Source: Nomia melanderi (lineage: Eukaryota; Arthropoda; Insecta; Hymenoptera; Halictidae). Taken from it: a stretch of DNA of 64,000 nucleotides. Of this stretch, positions 12,656 through 25,500 are shown piece by piece; the stretch's first letter is position 1, and each line of letters starts with the position of its first letter. A program made the position numbers and the translations under genes. Under the pieces are notes generated by a model that saw only the letters and a list, made by a program, of their open reading frames with translations, was not told the origin of the DNA and searched no databases. The stretch covers positions 12,405,660 to 12,469,659 of the forward strand of contig NC_134999.1 in the NCBI RefSeq assembly GCF_051020985.1, read 5' to 3'.

Positions 12656-14259
12656 TTTGAAAATTATTTTTTCACTTGGATTGAATTTATTTTTGAGTAA
12701 AAAGGTGTTTCAATTGCTATAGCGCAGGATAAAGCTGTCGAAGCTCTAGAGAACCGAGAAGTGAGAAGGAAATTTTCACTTCGCGAAGCGAGGCAGGGTA
12801 ATTTCGTTGTAACGAGTCATCTGCTTTACGTCATCGTGTCGATCGGACCTAACACACGGCCATCGATACACACATCGCACCCTCAACCGGAAATCGTTAA
12901 AGTATGTGGACCAATGAAGCATTACACGCTTCGCAAATGGTTATAGACAATCGCATTTCGAAGATGTTTGGTTACTTACGTCTTTAATATTGTTTTAATA
13001 ATCTACTATATCACGGATTTTGCTTTACTTAATTAAACAACATCAAACTACACATTGCAGTTTTGTTCAACAACTTCCTGCCATCTTTCACTGCATTTAT
13101 TTATTAAATAAGAAATTTGTTGATAGTAAACTTACCGATTATTTTTAATGCAACGTTAATAATATTTTGAATAGTTTAATCCATCTATTTTTGTGGAATA
13201 AATTGAGTTTGTTAATCATCAAATACCAATCACTGTTTACTATATATCAAGAATATTTTGTAACACCGTTTCGCATACAGATTCGGTAACCCCAACGCGG
13301 TTTAAATTTAGAGAATTAGTTAGATCAATAGTAGCAATAAAAGTCCCGATCAATTTGTAAATAAGGAATGGCAAGAGAAAATTCGCAGATCGCCGAACAT
13401 AAACCAACCGCCTCGGTTGTAACGTAGGAGTAAATAAATTAAAACTAGATGATACATTTTCTTAAAGAATACCACAACGCCACATTTTTAGTAGTATGTT
13501 TCAAAGGCAACGATGACAATAAATTACTTTTTTTTCTGGTTAAGTGACGTAAGATACATATACATAGCTGCACTTGGTACTATAAACTTCTAGAAACTAA
13601 CAATTTTAAAATACTCTCCTCAATCAGTGAAAAAATTAAAATATAAATACACAGAGAGACTTATATTAATACAGTTATAGTCATTAATTATATTACCTAT
13701 AATAATAATTTCGACAATCTAAATATAACATGAAAGAAGAAAATAATGCTCCTTGGAAAATTCTATTTTATTTTGAATTGAAAATCTTTAATATGTAGTT
13801 TAACAATGTTTAACTTAAAATGTGTTAAATATCGTTTGCATGAACAATACATGACAGGATTAACGAAATTCAATTAAAGTCTTGATTCCACTCTATCCCG
13901 AAAACGTTTTATAGTCTCTAAGTCCATAAAGATCCACAATCCACAAACAAATATCTGTTTCATTTCAGCTATGGCGAAATGGATTCATAAAGTCTCAATT
14001 TGCTCAAACATCCGTAGTCTAATTATAACAGTGGCGACTACAGACCGCTTACTTAAGAAACTTCAATGTACTCTATGCGATTCAATTCCATCGAATGAGA
14101 AGATTGATTGCACAAAACAATATAAAACTTGATACATCCCTAAATATCCTGCATCTGAAGATAAAAAAGAAACATACAGTTTACACAACATTTTCTCTTC
14201 CTTTAATTCAAAATGCAAAAGGTAAATAATCCTTCTCTGTTCATTATCTCCATTATCCA
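12656..14259. other. Intergenic AT-rich DNA
   Basis: Nothing recognisable. Short open frames at 12761-12946 (+) and 14063-14260 (-) lack any family signature. Confidence 0.5.
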
Positions 14260-14832
14260 CATTTTAATAAAAACCCTACCCCTATATAATTCAAAATAGA
14301 ATGGATACACAAAAAACTAACAGAAGTCCTATTCTGCTGTCAATTAAAAAACAACAGGAACCAGCATAAACTAGTGAATTCTTCATTATCTATCTGTCAT
14401 TAAAAAATCTATCTTTCTACAATCCAAAACAATGAATTTAAAAGAAGTTAACAAAAGCCCTATTCTTTTTCCATGAAAAAGGGAGATAAACTAGTGCATC
14501 CTCGTTAATCCTCTTCCCTCCATCATCCACCTCTCACTAGAAATTCTATCCTCCTACAATTCAAAATAAAAACGCTAAATAGAATGGCTAACAAAAATTC
14601 TATCAATCTCCAATTAAAAACAACAGCAAAACAAACTAGTGCATCTTCGTTAATCCCTCACCCTCTAATTAAAAACCCCATCTAGCTACAATTCAAAATA
14701 GAAAAGCTGAACAAACAAATAAAGGAAGATCCTATTCTTTTCCAATTAGAAAAACCGGAACCAACATAAACTACATCATCGTCAATCCTTTTCCTACCAT
14801 CATTCAGCCACCCCAAAGATTCCGTACCTACC
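14260..14832. repeat. Four-copy degenerate tandem array (about 120-145 bp unit)
   Basis: Each unit contains, in order, CCTATTCT-TTCCAATTA, an AACAGGAACCA-CATAAACTAGTGCATC stretch, CGTTAATCC, then CTACAATTCAAAATAGAA. The ACTAGTG/ACTACAT landmarks fall at about 14369, 14489, 14634 and 14769. Confidence 0.85.
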
Positions 14833-17800
14833 TCGAAGGTCCTCGTAGTTCTGATAAGTGTCATGGAAATGCACGGAGCCCTTAACGAGTCCTAAGTTTT
14901 TGCCCGGGAGCGCGAGGGCACGGCGTCGGAGGCGGCGGAAACTTTCGAATCGAGTTCTGCGACGGCCCCGCGGCATTAAAATGCATCCAGGTTCAAATGA
15001 ACGTGATTACAGTCGCGGGCATTTCGGCGGAAACTTCGTTCGCTGCGGGAACTTCGCCGGTGAATTGAAAAAACGGGGGCGGGCCGGAGGAGTGCTCCCT
15101 TAAAAGTTCACCGTGATTGCGACTCGAACCGTTTGTCGGCCGTATCGCGGCCGGCCACCCGCCTCCATCGCTGTTTGTTTTGATAATAACGCGACTTCGG
15201 CTGCGCGCGGGAAAGGAAACACGCGGGGAAAGGGAACGAGCGAGCGGTATTGGGATTTTACGCGAGCTAATACCGGATGACACATGGTCCATTCCGTTTT
15301 GCATAATGCATGCAAGAGAAAACGATCGATCTTCATTTTTCTTGGTAATTGTTCAGTTCGAGGTTCGAGTGGATGTATCGTTTTTGTTTTAGGGAGAATT
15401 GCGTGGTCGATTTCGTTGTGTTAGTGAAATAGTGGGTTTATGTTGTTCGATTGAATGTTTGGTAATTTATAAACGGTGGAATCGAGAGTTGGCAAATTGC
15501 TAGATAATTCTTAACCAGAATTCTCAAATGCATCGTTAGGTTTTAATATTCTGTGGAATTTTATTTTATACTTCGAGAACGCTGTTTTGAAAAATTTTTT
15601 AAATAATATTAGATACTCTGAAAGACATATTCTGCAAATATTATTTAGATTTTTGTGAAATAGATTTTGCTGAAGATTGTGTTTGAAATTTGTTGAGAAA
15701 TATTTTCTGGAATTTTAATGTTGAATAAAAGAATATGTAAAAATAATCATAATTTTAATACAAGATGGAAAATCCATCGTTAGAATGATAAATTAAATTA
15801 ATTAAAATAATGTTAACTGGGATACAGAGAAACTTGAACAGGTGGGTTTTAAAACACAAGCACAGTGGAGTAATACAGTTTCTGGCCAGACGCGACCTGC
15901 AAAACGAGTTTACACACTTCCTCGAGAGTGTATAGTATGTATACATGATATTCTTTGCGAGAGTTAACCATTTTCGTGGAAGTCACGGTAATCACGGGAT
16001 ACGAGCAGTACCGCCCGAAACACCGTGTTCTTTCTCTTAATTACGTTATTCGGGAGAAATCCGAAACAATTACAAAGCCCCGAAAATGCTGGGAGGGGAC
16101 TTGTTTGTAAATCAATTACGGCCGTGCATTGTGAAAGCATTTTCCGCCTTAATGAATTTACAGAAGCAACCTCTGTCTGTGTTCGTTGATTATGCTTCTC
16201 ACTTTATTGTTTCCCATAATTCTTTAGATATATAAATAAATACATTCTCCATTTTCTATTAATCTTCATATTTTTCTGTGTAAATTTAAAATTTAATATT
16301 GCAACTTTAGCATATTTCTAGTAATCAAACACTAAGCCATATTATTAAAAACTTTATTTATATCTTTGCCGATGCACCAAACATCAACAAATTATTTGCA
16401 CAGACAATACTAATGTAAAACATTTAAAAATTAAATAAATTAAAATATAGTTAATATTTACGAATTTATTGACATTCGTTAATTGATTTTTAGATTTGGC
16501 GAACAAAAGCTTATAAAACAACCCTTACAAATGAAATCTCGTTTAGTATTCTATTATATGTCTTCAATAAGAAATTATTACTTACAATCAGAGTTTATGT
16601 AACAAACCAGGAAATTTAATGGAATATTCCTTAGTTTCCCTTCCCTAATCTAGCGTCTAATTTCCCTCCTATTGAATATTTTTATTTCTTGGCCTTTTGT
16701 GTCTGTAATCCCCGTAACCATGTCTTTCTACGTGAATCTCTCACTTCCCTGATTTGATCCTCTTAATCTCCTCCTGATCTCCACCTTTGTTATCTGGCAT
16801 TTTGAGTCGCCCTTTTGCTTGTTCAACCATCCCTCTGTTTTCATCCTACCTCCTGATCCACCCCTTCCCCTTCTCCATCTACCCCAAATGCATCCAGTTT
16901 TAAGATCCTTGATACTTAATCCCACTTCATTTCGTCCCGTTCCTCGTATTCCATGTGTCTCTTTCGGACTCCCCTTTTCTAGGATTCTCATCCTTAATCT
17001 CTTGGCTTTTGACTCGCCTTTCTCTAGGACGTTCCTTTTACAGCACCATTTCTATAGGACCCCTATAGAACCCTTTTTTCTCCAGAAGCGGCTTTAATTT
17101 AAATATTGAAATCGCGCTGAGCGTTCGTTTGACTCTCCTTCGTTATTTCGCTGCGCATTCAACACTACAAATATTGCAATAAACACAGAATCAAGATTCA
17201 TCTCGCATTCGCTTTGTTGGGAAAGTTTGTGTATACTTTTGTGCTTTAATGACGAAGATATTTGGTGAAGGGATTACGGTGAAATTCTGTGAAAAATTAT
17301 TCGAAGAGAGGCAGGATTTACTTTGAATATTAGTTCTTCCTGCCAAGAAAATTCATTACGATGTAATTAGTTTTGAACAATGGTAAATTGTTATTTTCCG
17401 GTTTTTACTCGACAAAATAGAATCTAGAAACTTCTGAAACTTAATCATTCTCTTAGTTGTTATTCCGTTATCTCCGAATACTCTCGCTTTACACTGAGAA
17501 GAATATATATGTACTCCCACCTACAAGTGCTTATCAAACGAAAGCTTTATCAAAGCAAAAACTTCTCAAAATCTTCAAGATTATCTTCAAAATCTCCTAG
17601 CCTGTTCCAATCTTTCAATCTTCCTATCATCAATAATCGCCAAAGCAGAGGACTCTAATAACATTCTACTCACCGAACCAAATATTATAAATTCCCGAGT
17701 ATCTCAGAAATCAAAATGAAATAAAAACATAAAATCTGTCCAAAATATCCTTCTACAAAATCATACCATACTCATCGCACCTCTCCTTCTTCCCCGAACT

Positions 17801-19909
17801 TCCTTCAGCTACCCGCCTTTCCATCTTTCCCCACGTTTTCCCTTTCATCCTGCGTCTGCCTCCTGTTTCGCAGCCACCCACCACCCCGCCGCCGATCCCG
17901 AAAAGTAACGCACCCCACAAACGAACGACGACGATATGCACCTGGTGCTTTCATGCTCTCCCGCTATCGCAGTCTCTCTCTTCGAGCCTGCCCGTTCCTC
18001 TTTGATGTCACTTCCCAGACTTCGTGTGTACCGTGGACCAAGAGGGGTAGGTTCGAAAGAGAGAGAGAGAGAGAAAGAGGGAGAGGGGAAGCGCGTCAGA
18101 GAGACGACCAAAAACGCTCTTCAAAGCATAGATTTACGTTCTACCGGGCGGCGCTTTCCACCGGCGAGAATGTTTTCCTATTCCATGTATCCGGCGGCGA
18201 CGCGTGCAGACGCGGGCGTAGGGAGACGCGTTTTCCAAGGGTAAATCGGCCCGCTGGTGAACGCTTTAATCGCCCATCCTTTGGGATAGGGGAGGAACGC
18301 TTCAAACGACGATGAACCTGCGGTCGACCTGGATTTTTCACCCGCGAGTTAGCGGATCTACTTGTCCGCCGGTGCACGAATTTCTTTCGACTTCGCGTGA
18401 CATTTCTCATAAGCTGGCATCAGTGGAATCTTTCTAGAGATTCGTTTAACGTAAATTAGTTCTTTGGTTCTGTCGTGGTCGAGGTTATCTGGTCGTTGTT
18501 TGATTGTAAATGTTTAGGTGAATTAAGGTTTCTAGATTTTGGAAGGTGGGATTTATGATGGGAATAGCTTTTTGGGGGATGTTGTCAGAAAGCTTTGGAT
18601 ATTTTGTGTAACCTTCTGGGTCGTGTGCATTTTGTGCAATTTTGTAGATTCAAGTTTCTCATAAATGTGTACAGACTTGTAGGGTTATCATTATTTGTAG
18701 CTTACTGTGAAAATGTTGAAATGTATTATAAGCTTGTATTATAGTGTAACGGAGGTTTGTAAGTATTATTAGCTTCGTTTTCTCTGTTTTTAGGTCCAGT
18801 ATCGTGTGTGGATCGATGAAAAGCGTATGAAGAATGAAGTGATAAGTTCGGAAGAGTTTGGGATTAAGATCGATTGCCAAAATAATCGATGCGAAATTAC
18901 TGGGATCTTCTACGAACGAGAGACAAGACGACCGACTTGGAATTTTCTTCTGCATCACAGAAAGTAAAGTATTTCTCAGAGTTTCAATAAAAAACATCAA
19001 ACTTCAATGAATAATTACAAATAATCAACTAATTTCCCTATTTCAACTGCGTCAATCAAATACATCAAACACTAAGCGCTTACAAGAAACATAAAATACA
19101 TTAAATAAATTCAAGATTAACACTGAATCTCAATATAGAAAAATTCACATTAAATTACGTTTACAGTTTACATTCAACTTTCAGCATTTCCTACATTCAT
19201 TACTCACTCGAACAATTGAAAAATTATCATGCCCCACCCCAATTTCCAATGTCACTAAAAAATCCACGATAAAAAGGAAAACCTGACTTTTCCAGAGATT
19301 TCAACGCCGAGAAACGAAGAAAAACCGCGCGAGACAGCGTCCATCGACACATAAAATGAAATTCCTGCGACGAGGCCGGTGATCCAGGTGCCAGCGCTGT
19401 TTCCGGTTCAAGTTTCCGGAAGATCCTCCGTCAACACCGTGAAAGGGATCGTTCACCGGAAGAAGAGATAAAAGTCCGCCGTGGAACCGTCGCGTCTCTG
19501 GCAAAAAGAGAAATTCAAATTCCGCGGAAGGCGTGACGGAATTGTTTCGCCGGACAAGGAGCCGGGAAATTCGGGCGGCGATAAATTCGGATCAGCGACG
19601 CGAATAAATCCTTGACACGTCGATGCGGCGCGAAGGGACGGAAGAGTGTTCCCGTTGCCGTTGGTTCAAGATCAATCGAATAAATTCCCGTGGAAGCGCG
19701 AATAAATTGAAAGAAATAACAAAAGGAACGTTTGATAAACGGTGAGTAATGGGAGGACGCGAATCGCGCCGCGACTGACGAACGAACGACCAATGCAAAT
19801 CCTTCCGGGCGAGACCGGAAGCGCGGTCCTGCGAAAATTTGCGACTAGCGTGATATTTTCGAGGGTTCCCTTTGTCTTTTCATGTGTCTGATTGTTTGAT
19901 TTTTTAGAG
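14833..19909. other. Intergenic DNA with CpG islands at about 14880-15290, 18110-18410 and 19290-19860
   Basis: The islands carry many CGAAACTTC, AATTTCG and GCCGG words. A pyrimidine-rich stretch lies at 16730-17090 and a (GA)n run at about 18055-18085. Apparent open frames in the islands have no family match that I recognise. No gene seen. Confidence 0.5.
18055..18085. repeat. (GA)n microsatellite
   Basis: GAAAGAGAGAGAGAGAGA followed by AAGAGGGAGAGGGG. Confidence 0.9.
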
Positions 19910-21720
19910 TCTCTTGGCGTGAGAGAAGGGGTTGAGACGAGGAAGAGATTGCAGGTAGAAGATTCCGAGGGAAGAGGATTTTGCAGAACAAATGTCTGAG
20001 GAGGCTTTGAGAGGAGCAGAGAAGATTTTAGAAAATGATTTGCTGAGATCTTTAGTGGTAGAGGTGAACAGGATTTTGGAAGATGAGTTGCTGAGATTTT
20101 GAAGGGAGTGTGCGAAGAATTCAGAATGAAGGTTTTGGGAATATGTTAAATGTTCTGAAAGAAGTATAAGGAGGAGGGTTTAAGAAAAAAAGGACTTCAG
20201 AAAAACATGAGAAGTCTGGAAGAAATAAGAGCTCTATCGAAAGAATTGTAAAAAGAGAATGTTAGGAGGAACTTCGCGAGAAAATTTGAACATGAGTATA
20301 AGACGTGTCCGAGAGAAGAATTATAAACAAGTTTGAAGAGAAATGTGAAAAAAATGAATTTTTAAAAAGCTATGAAAGAAGGAAAAGAGGAGTGAGAAGT
20401 TTTTAATAAGAATATATAAGAAGATTTTAACGGAAATACAAGAAGAAGGATATTAGAGAAGACGAGAAAATAATCTCTAGAAAGAGAATTTAAAGATTCT
20501 GAGAAAATGGTTCCAGGGGAATTATAGGAGGCAGATTTTAAAAGAAAGTCTACGGGAGAATTTCAACGGAAGTGCAACAGGAAGGATTTTAGAGAAGTGC
20601 AACGAGAGGAATTTAAGAGATGCGCATGAAGAAAGCTTAAAGGAGATCAGAGATTAGAGGTTGAGAGAAAGCCGAGAGAAGGGGGAGGAAAGTTTTCTAT
20701 GAGAAGCTTGAAAGGCAAGTGTGGAAGGAAGATTTGGAAGCGAAGAGGAGATTCGCCGGTACACGAGGAAAACTTGCGAGGATCATATGGTATGAGTAAG
20801 GATTTGAAAGAAGCTATTTTGCGAACGAAGGATACAATTACTGTTACAGACAGTATGAATCTAAAACAAGGTACGGAAAAATTCAACTCGCCGGCTTAAA
20901 CGGAAACATTTAAAGAGATAAGGAAACCCCGAAGCAATTTGAGAACCTGGGAGCTAGCTTGAAAACCTGAAAGCAAAGGATAACAGAAGAGATATCGGTA
21001 AAAGCAAGAGAATCTTGCGAAAAGGAAAAATAAATTGTAACGTGAATTATTTTTTGCTTCCGACAAAACAGAAGCACTGAGATTTTAAAGGGAGAACTAA
21101 TTTATCCTCACTCTGTAGTAAAAAGGAAATCTGTTTCAAAATTCAAAATAGGGAGAGGAGTTTTAAACATTCTTAAAACATGAAAGACGTCAGTCGAGTC
21201 TAAAGAAACAGTTTTCTAGAAAATTGATACAAAAGATCGGAATACAGAGTTGAATAAAATATTACTGTGAGAATAGCGAAAATCCGAAGGAGATTGTTAA
21301 CACACTCGAAAGGCAAGAAAAACACCGAGTAACTAGAAAGAAAGAAAATGTCACAAGAAGTTTAACAGGCGAGGTCGCAAGAGACGCCGGAGGGAACTCC
21401 GAGCAAAGTAAAAAGTACTAAAGAAAATTTGAAGAACAGTTAAACGTTTCCCGAAGTCCAAAAAAAACTTGGGTAACAGTATAAAGTAACATCTGCGCGT
21501 TGATCGTGGGAAAAGAAAGGTCTCCATTAAACCATGAAGCAAAACCCATCAAATATTTGAAAGAATCCTACCAGGAATTTCAGGGAAAACTCCGGGGAAA
21601 ATCGGAGGAGTCTATAAAAACCGAGGAAGCTCGAAAAGTCGGGAAAACTTAAGGAGAATAACAAGTCTAACGGGACCGTGATCAAAGATTTAAAAGGTTA
21701 TCCGAACTTACGAAAGATTG
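19910..21720 (+). repeat. Long purine-rich tract with degenerate short repeats
   Basis: For about 1.8 kb the + strand is dominated by A and G (GAAGAGGA, AAGAAGATTTTA, GGAAGAAT words). Locally repeated units include GATTTGCTGAGATC near 20037 and GAGTTGCTGAGATT near 20086. Most frames are interrupted; the short + frame at 20699-20899 has no family signature. The tract ends about 650 bp before the first coding exon of the main gene. It could be an old simple-repeat expansion or transcribed 5' sequence. Confidence 0.7.
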
Positions 21721-22361
21721 TATAATTAAGAAAAGGTTGTAGACTAACAAGGTTGGCCAAATTAAAAAGAATACATCTGTATAATTGAAAAAAGCGTATC
21801 GTCTTGATTATATGGGATATATCTATATAATTATAAAACGTAGATATATTCATATAATTAGATAATGCATATATTACGCAGAATGTATTTATACAATTAA
21901 TTGAAACGTTATAAAAAATTAAAAGTAGAGACCGACAAAAAGCAAGTGTAAGAGGGTAAAAGTTAGACGCTATAAGATGAAGACGACGGTGCTCCTAAGA
22001 CCAAGTGCTACTCGAACACATTATTCCTCTCGTTCAGTAGTTTAACGTCGATTCATAATGGCGCAATACAACTTAAAGTACTCGTGGCCATTAAAGGATG
22101 CTGTGAACTCCATCAAAGAGCTCATAGCGAACCGTAAAACTGGCAGGATAGCATAAAAATTCAAGCGAAGACGGTCATTTATGTTCCATTAACTATCTTC
22201 TTCTATCTTTTATCTTCCACATTTTATTCATAAACGAACCGCTAGTGAGTCCACTGAACAATGTCGTTGACTTGTGTCCATCGAATAGAGTGTTTCGTGC
22301 GTTTAATTGACGAATGAAGTGATTTCATCGAACAGTGTTGTTTATATTAAAAAAAGGAACT
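21721..22361 (+). promoter_or_regulatory. Upstream flank, probably including the 5' UTR of the main gene
   Basis: An AT-rich stretch with ATATATC/ATTATA words at 21780-21900, then mixed-composition DNA up to the ATG. No TATA box, initiator or splice acceptor can be assigned with confidence. The 5' UTR may be here or spliced from further upstream. Confidence 0.35.
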
Positions 22362-22536
22362 ATGATGGCGGGCACTGGGGTGAGTGCCGGTGGGGCTGGT
22401 ATGCTGAGGACGAGGCGCAGGGATGTAAGCGTGAAACCGAATAGGAAACTCGACCGGAAGTCCTCGAGGGGGATGATCTACGAGAATGAGGAGCTGAGGC
22501 TGAGGACCATTCACATAAACGCTGAAGTGGAACAAG
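22362..22536 (+). CDS. Coding exon 1: basic N-terminus and start of the coiled coil
   Basis: The start is ATG 22362 (MMAG...) because an in-frame stop lies at 22320-22322 and no earlier ATG follows it. The adjacent second ATG (22365) has A at -3 and G at +4 and may be the one used. The exon encodes residues 1-58: a Gly/Ala-rich lead, then Arg/Lys clusters at 16-20 and 25-36, then a helix-prone end. That end carries L45, I52 and V56 in the heptad positions that exon 2 continues. The exon stops at the strong donor AAG|GTAAGA, leaving one base of a Gly codon (phase 1). Its GC content is well above the surrounding AT-rich DNA. The 5' UTR and transcription start could not be placed. Confidence 0.85.
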
Positions 22537-25500
22537 GTAAGACATCGATTTGGGATCATCTTTGATCAGGATTGATGTAGCAATAAAATATTTTTTCCTG
22601 AATTCAAGCGACGAATTTTAAATTGGTAACTATAAAATCGTACCTCGATCATTCCTGGTACTATAATATAGAATAATATATTGAATTTGTATTCACTGTT
22701 TACCGTGTAATCTAGTGTACCATTTAATTTCAGAAGATTGATTAGGTAGTCACATCGAATTGCACTGTTAGAACGGTAATTCAATATTTGATATTAGATC
22801 ATTATTAAATGATTAATATTTGAATTGACATTTAAATTAACTCGAACAATTTAAGTAATTGGAACTTTTTCTGTTATACAACCCTATTATACAACATTCC
22901 TCCATTAAAGCTGTTATGTTAAAAATAAATCATATTCAGGTCACGTCAAATAATTATGTACATTCCTCAATTATGTATATTCCTTAAATATAACTTAAAA
23001 CATTCTAAATAATAATCCGAATAAACCATCTAGTTAAAATGTATACAATAACACTTCAGTGTCACGAATATTTTTTAGTATTATATGTAATCGGTTATTC
23101 AACAGGTTATCAAAACTAGGTTAATATGCATGTAGCGTCGATTATGATCATCGGCTAGGAACGTTTATGGGGCGAGTAGTGGCAGGTCTGACTCGCCGGT
23201 ACTTACCCACCGCAAATAGACGCCGGCGTAGAGCCGTGCGTCGAGTCCGGCAACGAACTATTTTCGAAACTTGGCCGAACGCGCCAAGTTTGCCCGGCCA
23301 CCGGCAGTTCCAGCCGCTATCGCGCCGCGAATTTCGCGACAGCTTTCTCCGGATAATTCGCAATAAATTCTCGGGCCGGTGTGCACGCCTGCCCGTCCGC
23401 CCGCCGTCGTAATATCGTGAATCATAACAATTCGCGCGGACAAGAAGCGAACGAGGCCGGGCTGCATTTAAACGGGAAAACAAAAACCAGTTTGTTTTTC
23501 GATCTTGTGCTTCGACGAACTTTTCGCTTGAATTTCCTTCAAACGGTGATACACTGAATCCTGATACCGGGAAATGAAGACGTGCCGTGAAAACGGGGTA
23601 ACTAACGTTCATGTGGAACTGATCGCTCAGCTGAACAAGTGACTCGCCGATTTGCGGGATGGTAAGTTTGCGCGGATTTGCCCTTGAACAGGAATATACC
23701 TAAATATTTGATATATTACATCTAAGTATTGGATATAATACATTATATTTACCTTTGAAGTTTCATTTGAAATTTGAAATTTTTAAATTTCGGATATCAT
23801 ATCTGAAAATTCATATTTCCTATTCCATATTTAAATTTTCATGTTTCAAATTCCATATTCCACATTCCGCGATTCAAATTTAATTTCACTATTGAAATTT
23901 TCCAATTGCTAGATCTGATGGGAAATTTTTGAAACAGAACAGGACATCGTTACGTTTTAACAAAAATAAAAGTTCCCAAAGTTGAACGAACCTCTCAAAA
24001 TAGCATTCTACAATTCCAATCAGGTGCGTTATGTATGCCATACATTCAAAATATGAGGCCACCGAACAAAAACTTGTAAGTTCCTCCATGCCAAAGCTAT
24101 TCCTAGACAACCTCAAAACCCACAAACCAACAAGATCAAAGAAATAATAAAATCCCAAGAAATTATCTAATCCGCCAGGAATGCTTCACCCAAAAACTCT
24201 CCAGTAATAAATTCGTACCTCTAAAATTTTTCTATCGACGATTACATTCGTCCCCGCCGTCAAATTTCCATCTCGTATTCTCGTGTTTATTTCTTATTTA
24301 AACTTCGACGAAGAGCCGCGAGAAAGCAAACAATCGAGAACCGTACCGCGAGACGCGTGGCGAGGAGAACGGGGAAGGGTTAAACGGCGACAAAGAGGGG
24401 CTGGTAATAATGGAACCGTTTAAACCGGGTAGAATATTATTCTAGGAGGCGAGGAAACTCGGAAAGCCCGCGATTTTCTCGAAATTTGTTTACACGCCGG
24501 GCGAAGAAAAGCTCTGTTCTGGCAGCCATTCTTCCCCCGGCGTGTCCGGTGCGCATCGGTTGTCCCGGTGAACCTCTAGGAGGCCCCAGATGTCGTCTCG
24601 ATACGGATTCCTCGGGTGTTACGTCCACACGGAAACGTGTGTTCCGAAAGTCAAAACAGTTTCGACGTGCCGGTGAAATGTTGACGTTGCGCCGGGATTT
24701 ATTAAAGCACGGTCGAGCCTCGATCCGTTCCGACGGTGGATCGAGTTCAAAGCGAACCCCTGGCATCATTTTCGCCGTAATTTTCTTTCGTTCGGTGATC
24801 ACAGACTGCACGCACTCGGCCCGCGGTAAACAGAAGGAGGAATTCCGATGATGTTTTATCGTTTGATATTATTCGCGAATTCCATCTACCCGGGTTCTGT
24901 TTCGAAATTTTCGATTTTTGCTGGTATAGGTTGTACATCGAGATGTTTCGATTTTATTTTTCACCTTTATCACTGGCTGCAATTGGCGTTACCGACTAAT
25001 AGGGAAACTTAAAATATCTATGAATAAATGAATAAATGAGTAAAATACAGATATGTATAATATGTATGAATTAATTGTTCTTTTATATCACTTGCGAATT
25101 TCATCTACTGACTTCGGGGTTGTGTTTCGAAATTTTCGATTTTTAGTGGTATAGGTTGGACATCGAAGCTTCTGAAATTTATTTTTGACCCCATCACCGC
25201 TTGCAATTGGTAGTGTTGCTGATTACTAGAGAAACTTCAAATTTGTACGAATGAATAAATAAATCAGCGCGTAGGGTATAAATATGTAAAATATGTATGA
25301 ATTGATTGCTTGTTTGATTTAATTATTTTATGCTTATTTAATATTTTAATTTTATCTTTGAAATTAACAAAATTTGTTTCGAGTATATAACTAAAAATCA
25401 TTTTGAATATTCTTGGATCTAGGAATGTTTCTTGATGAATTTGAAAACGATTGAATACTAATTAAACAGTTTTAGAATAACCACAATGGAAACGTTCGTT

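Noticed and set aside
14260..14832. Regularly repeated units considered as a CRISPR array
   Set aside because: Units are long, degenerate and contiguous without conserved short repeats and unique spacers; the setting is eukaryotic.
20699..20899. 66-codon + strand frame in the purine-rich tract
   Set aside because: Purine-rich DNA yields Lys/Glu/Arg/Gly-rich frames by composition; no start or splice support.
23148..23612. 154-codon open frame on the - strand in intron 1
   Set aside because: Arg-rich by-product of a CpG island; no family signature.
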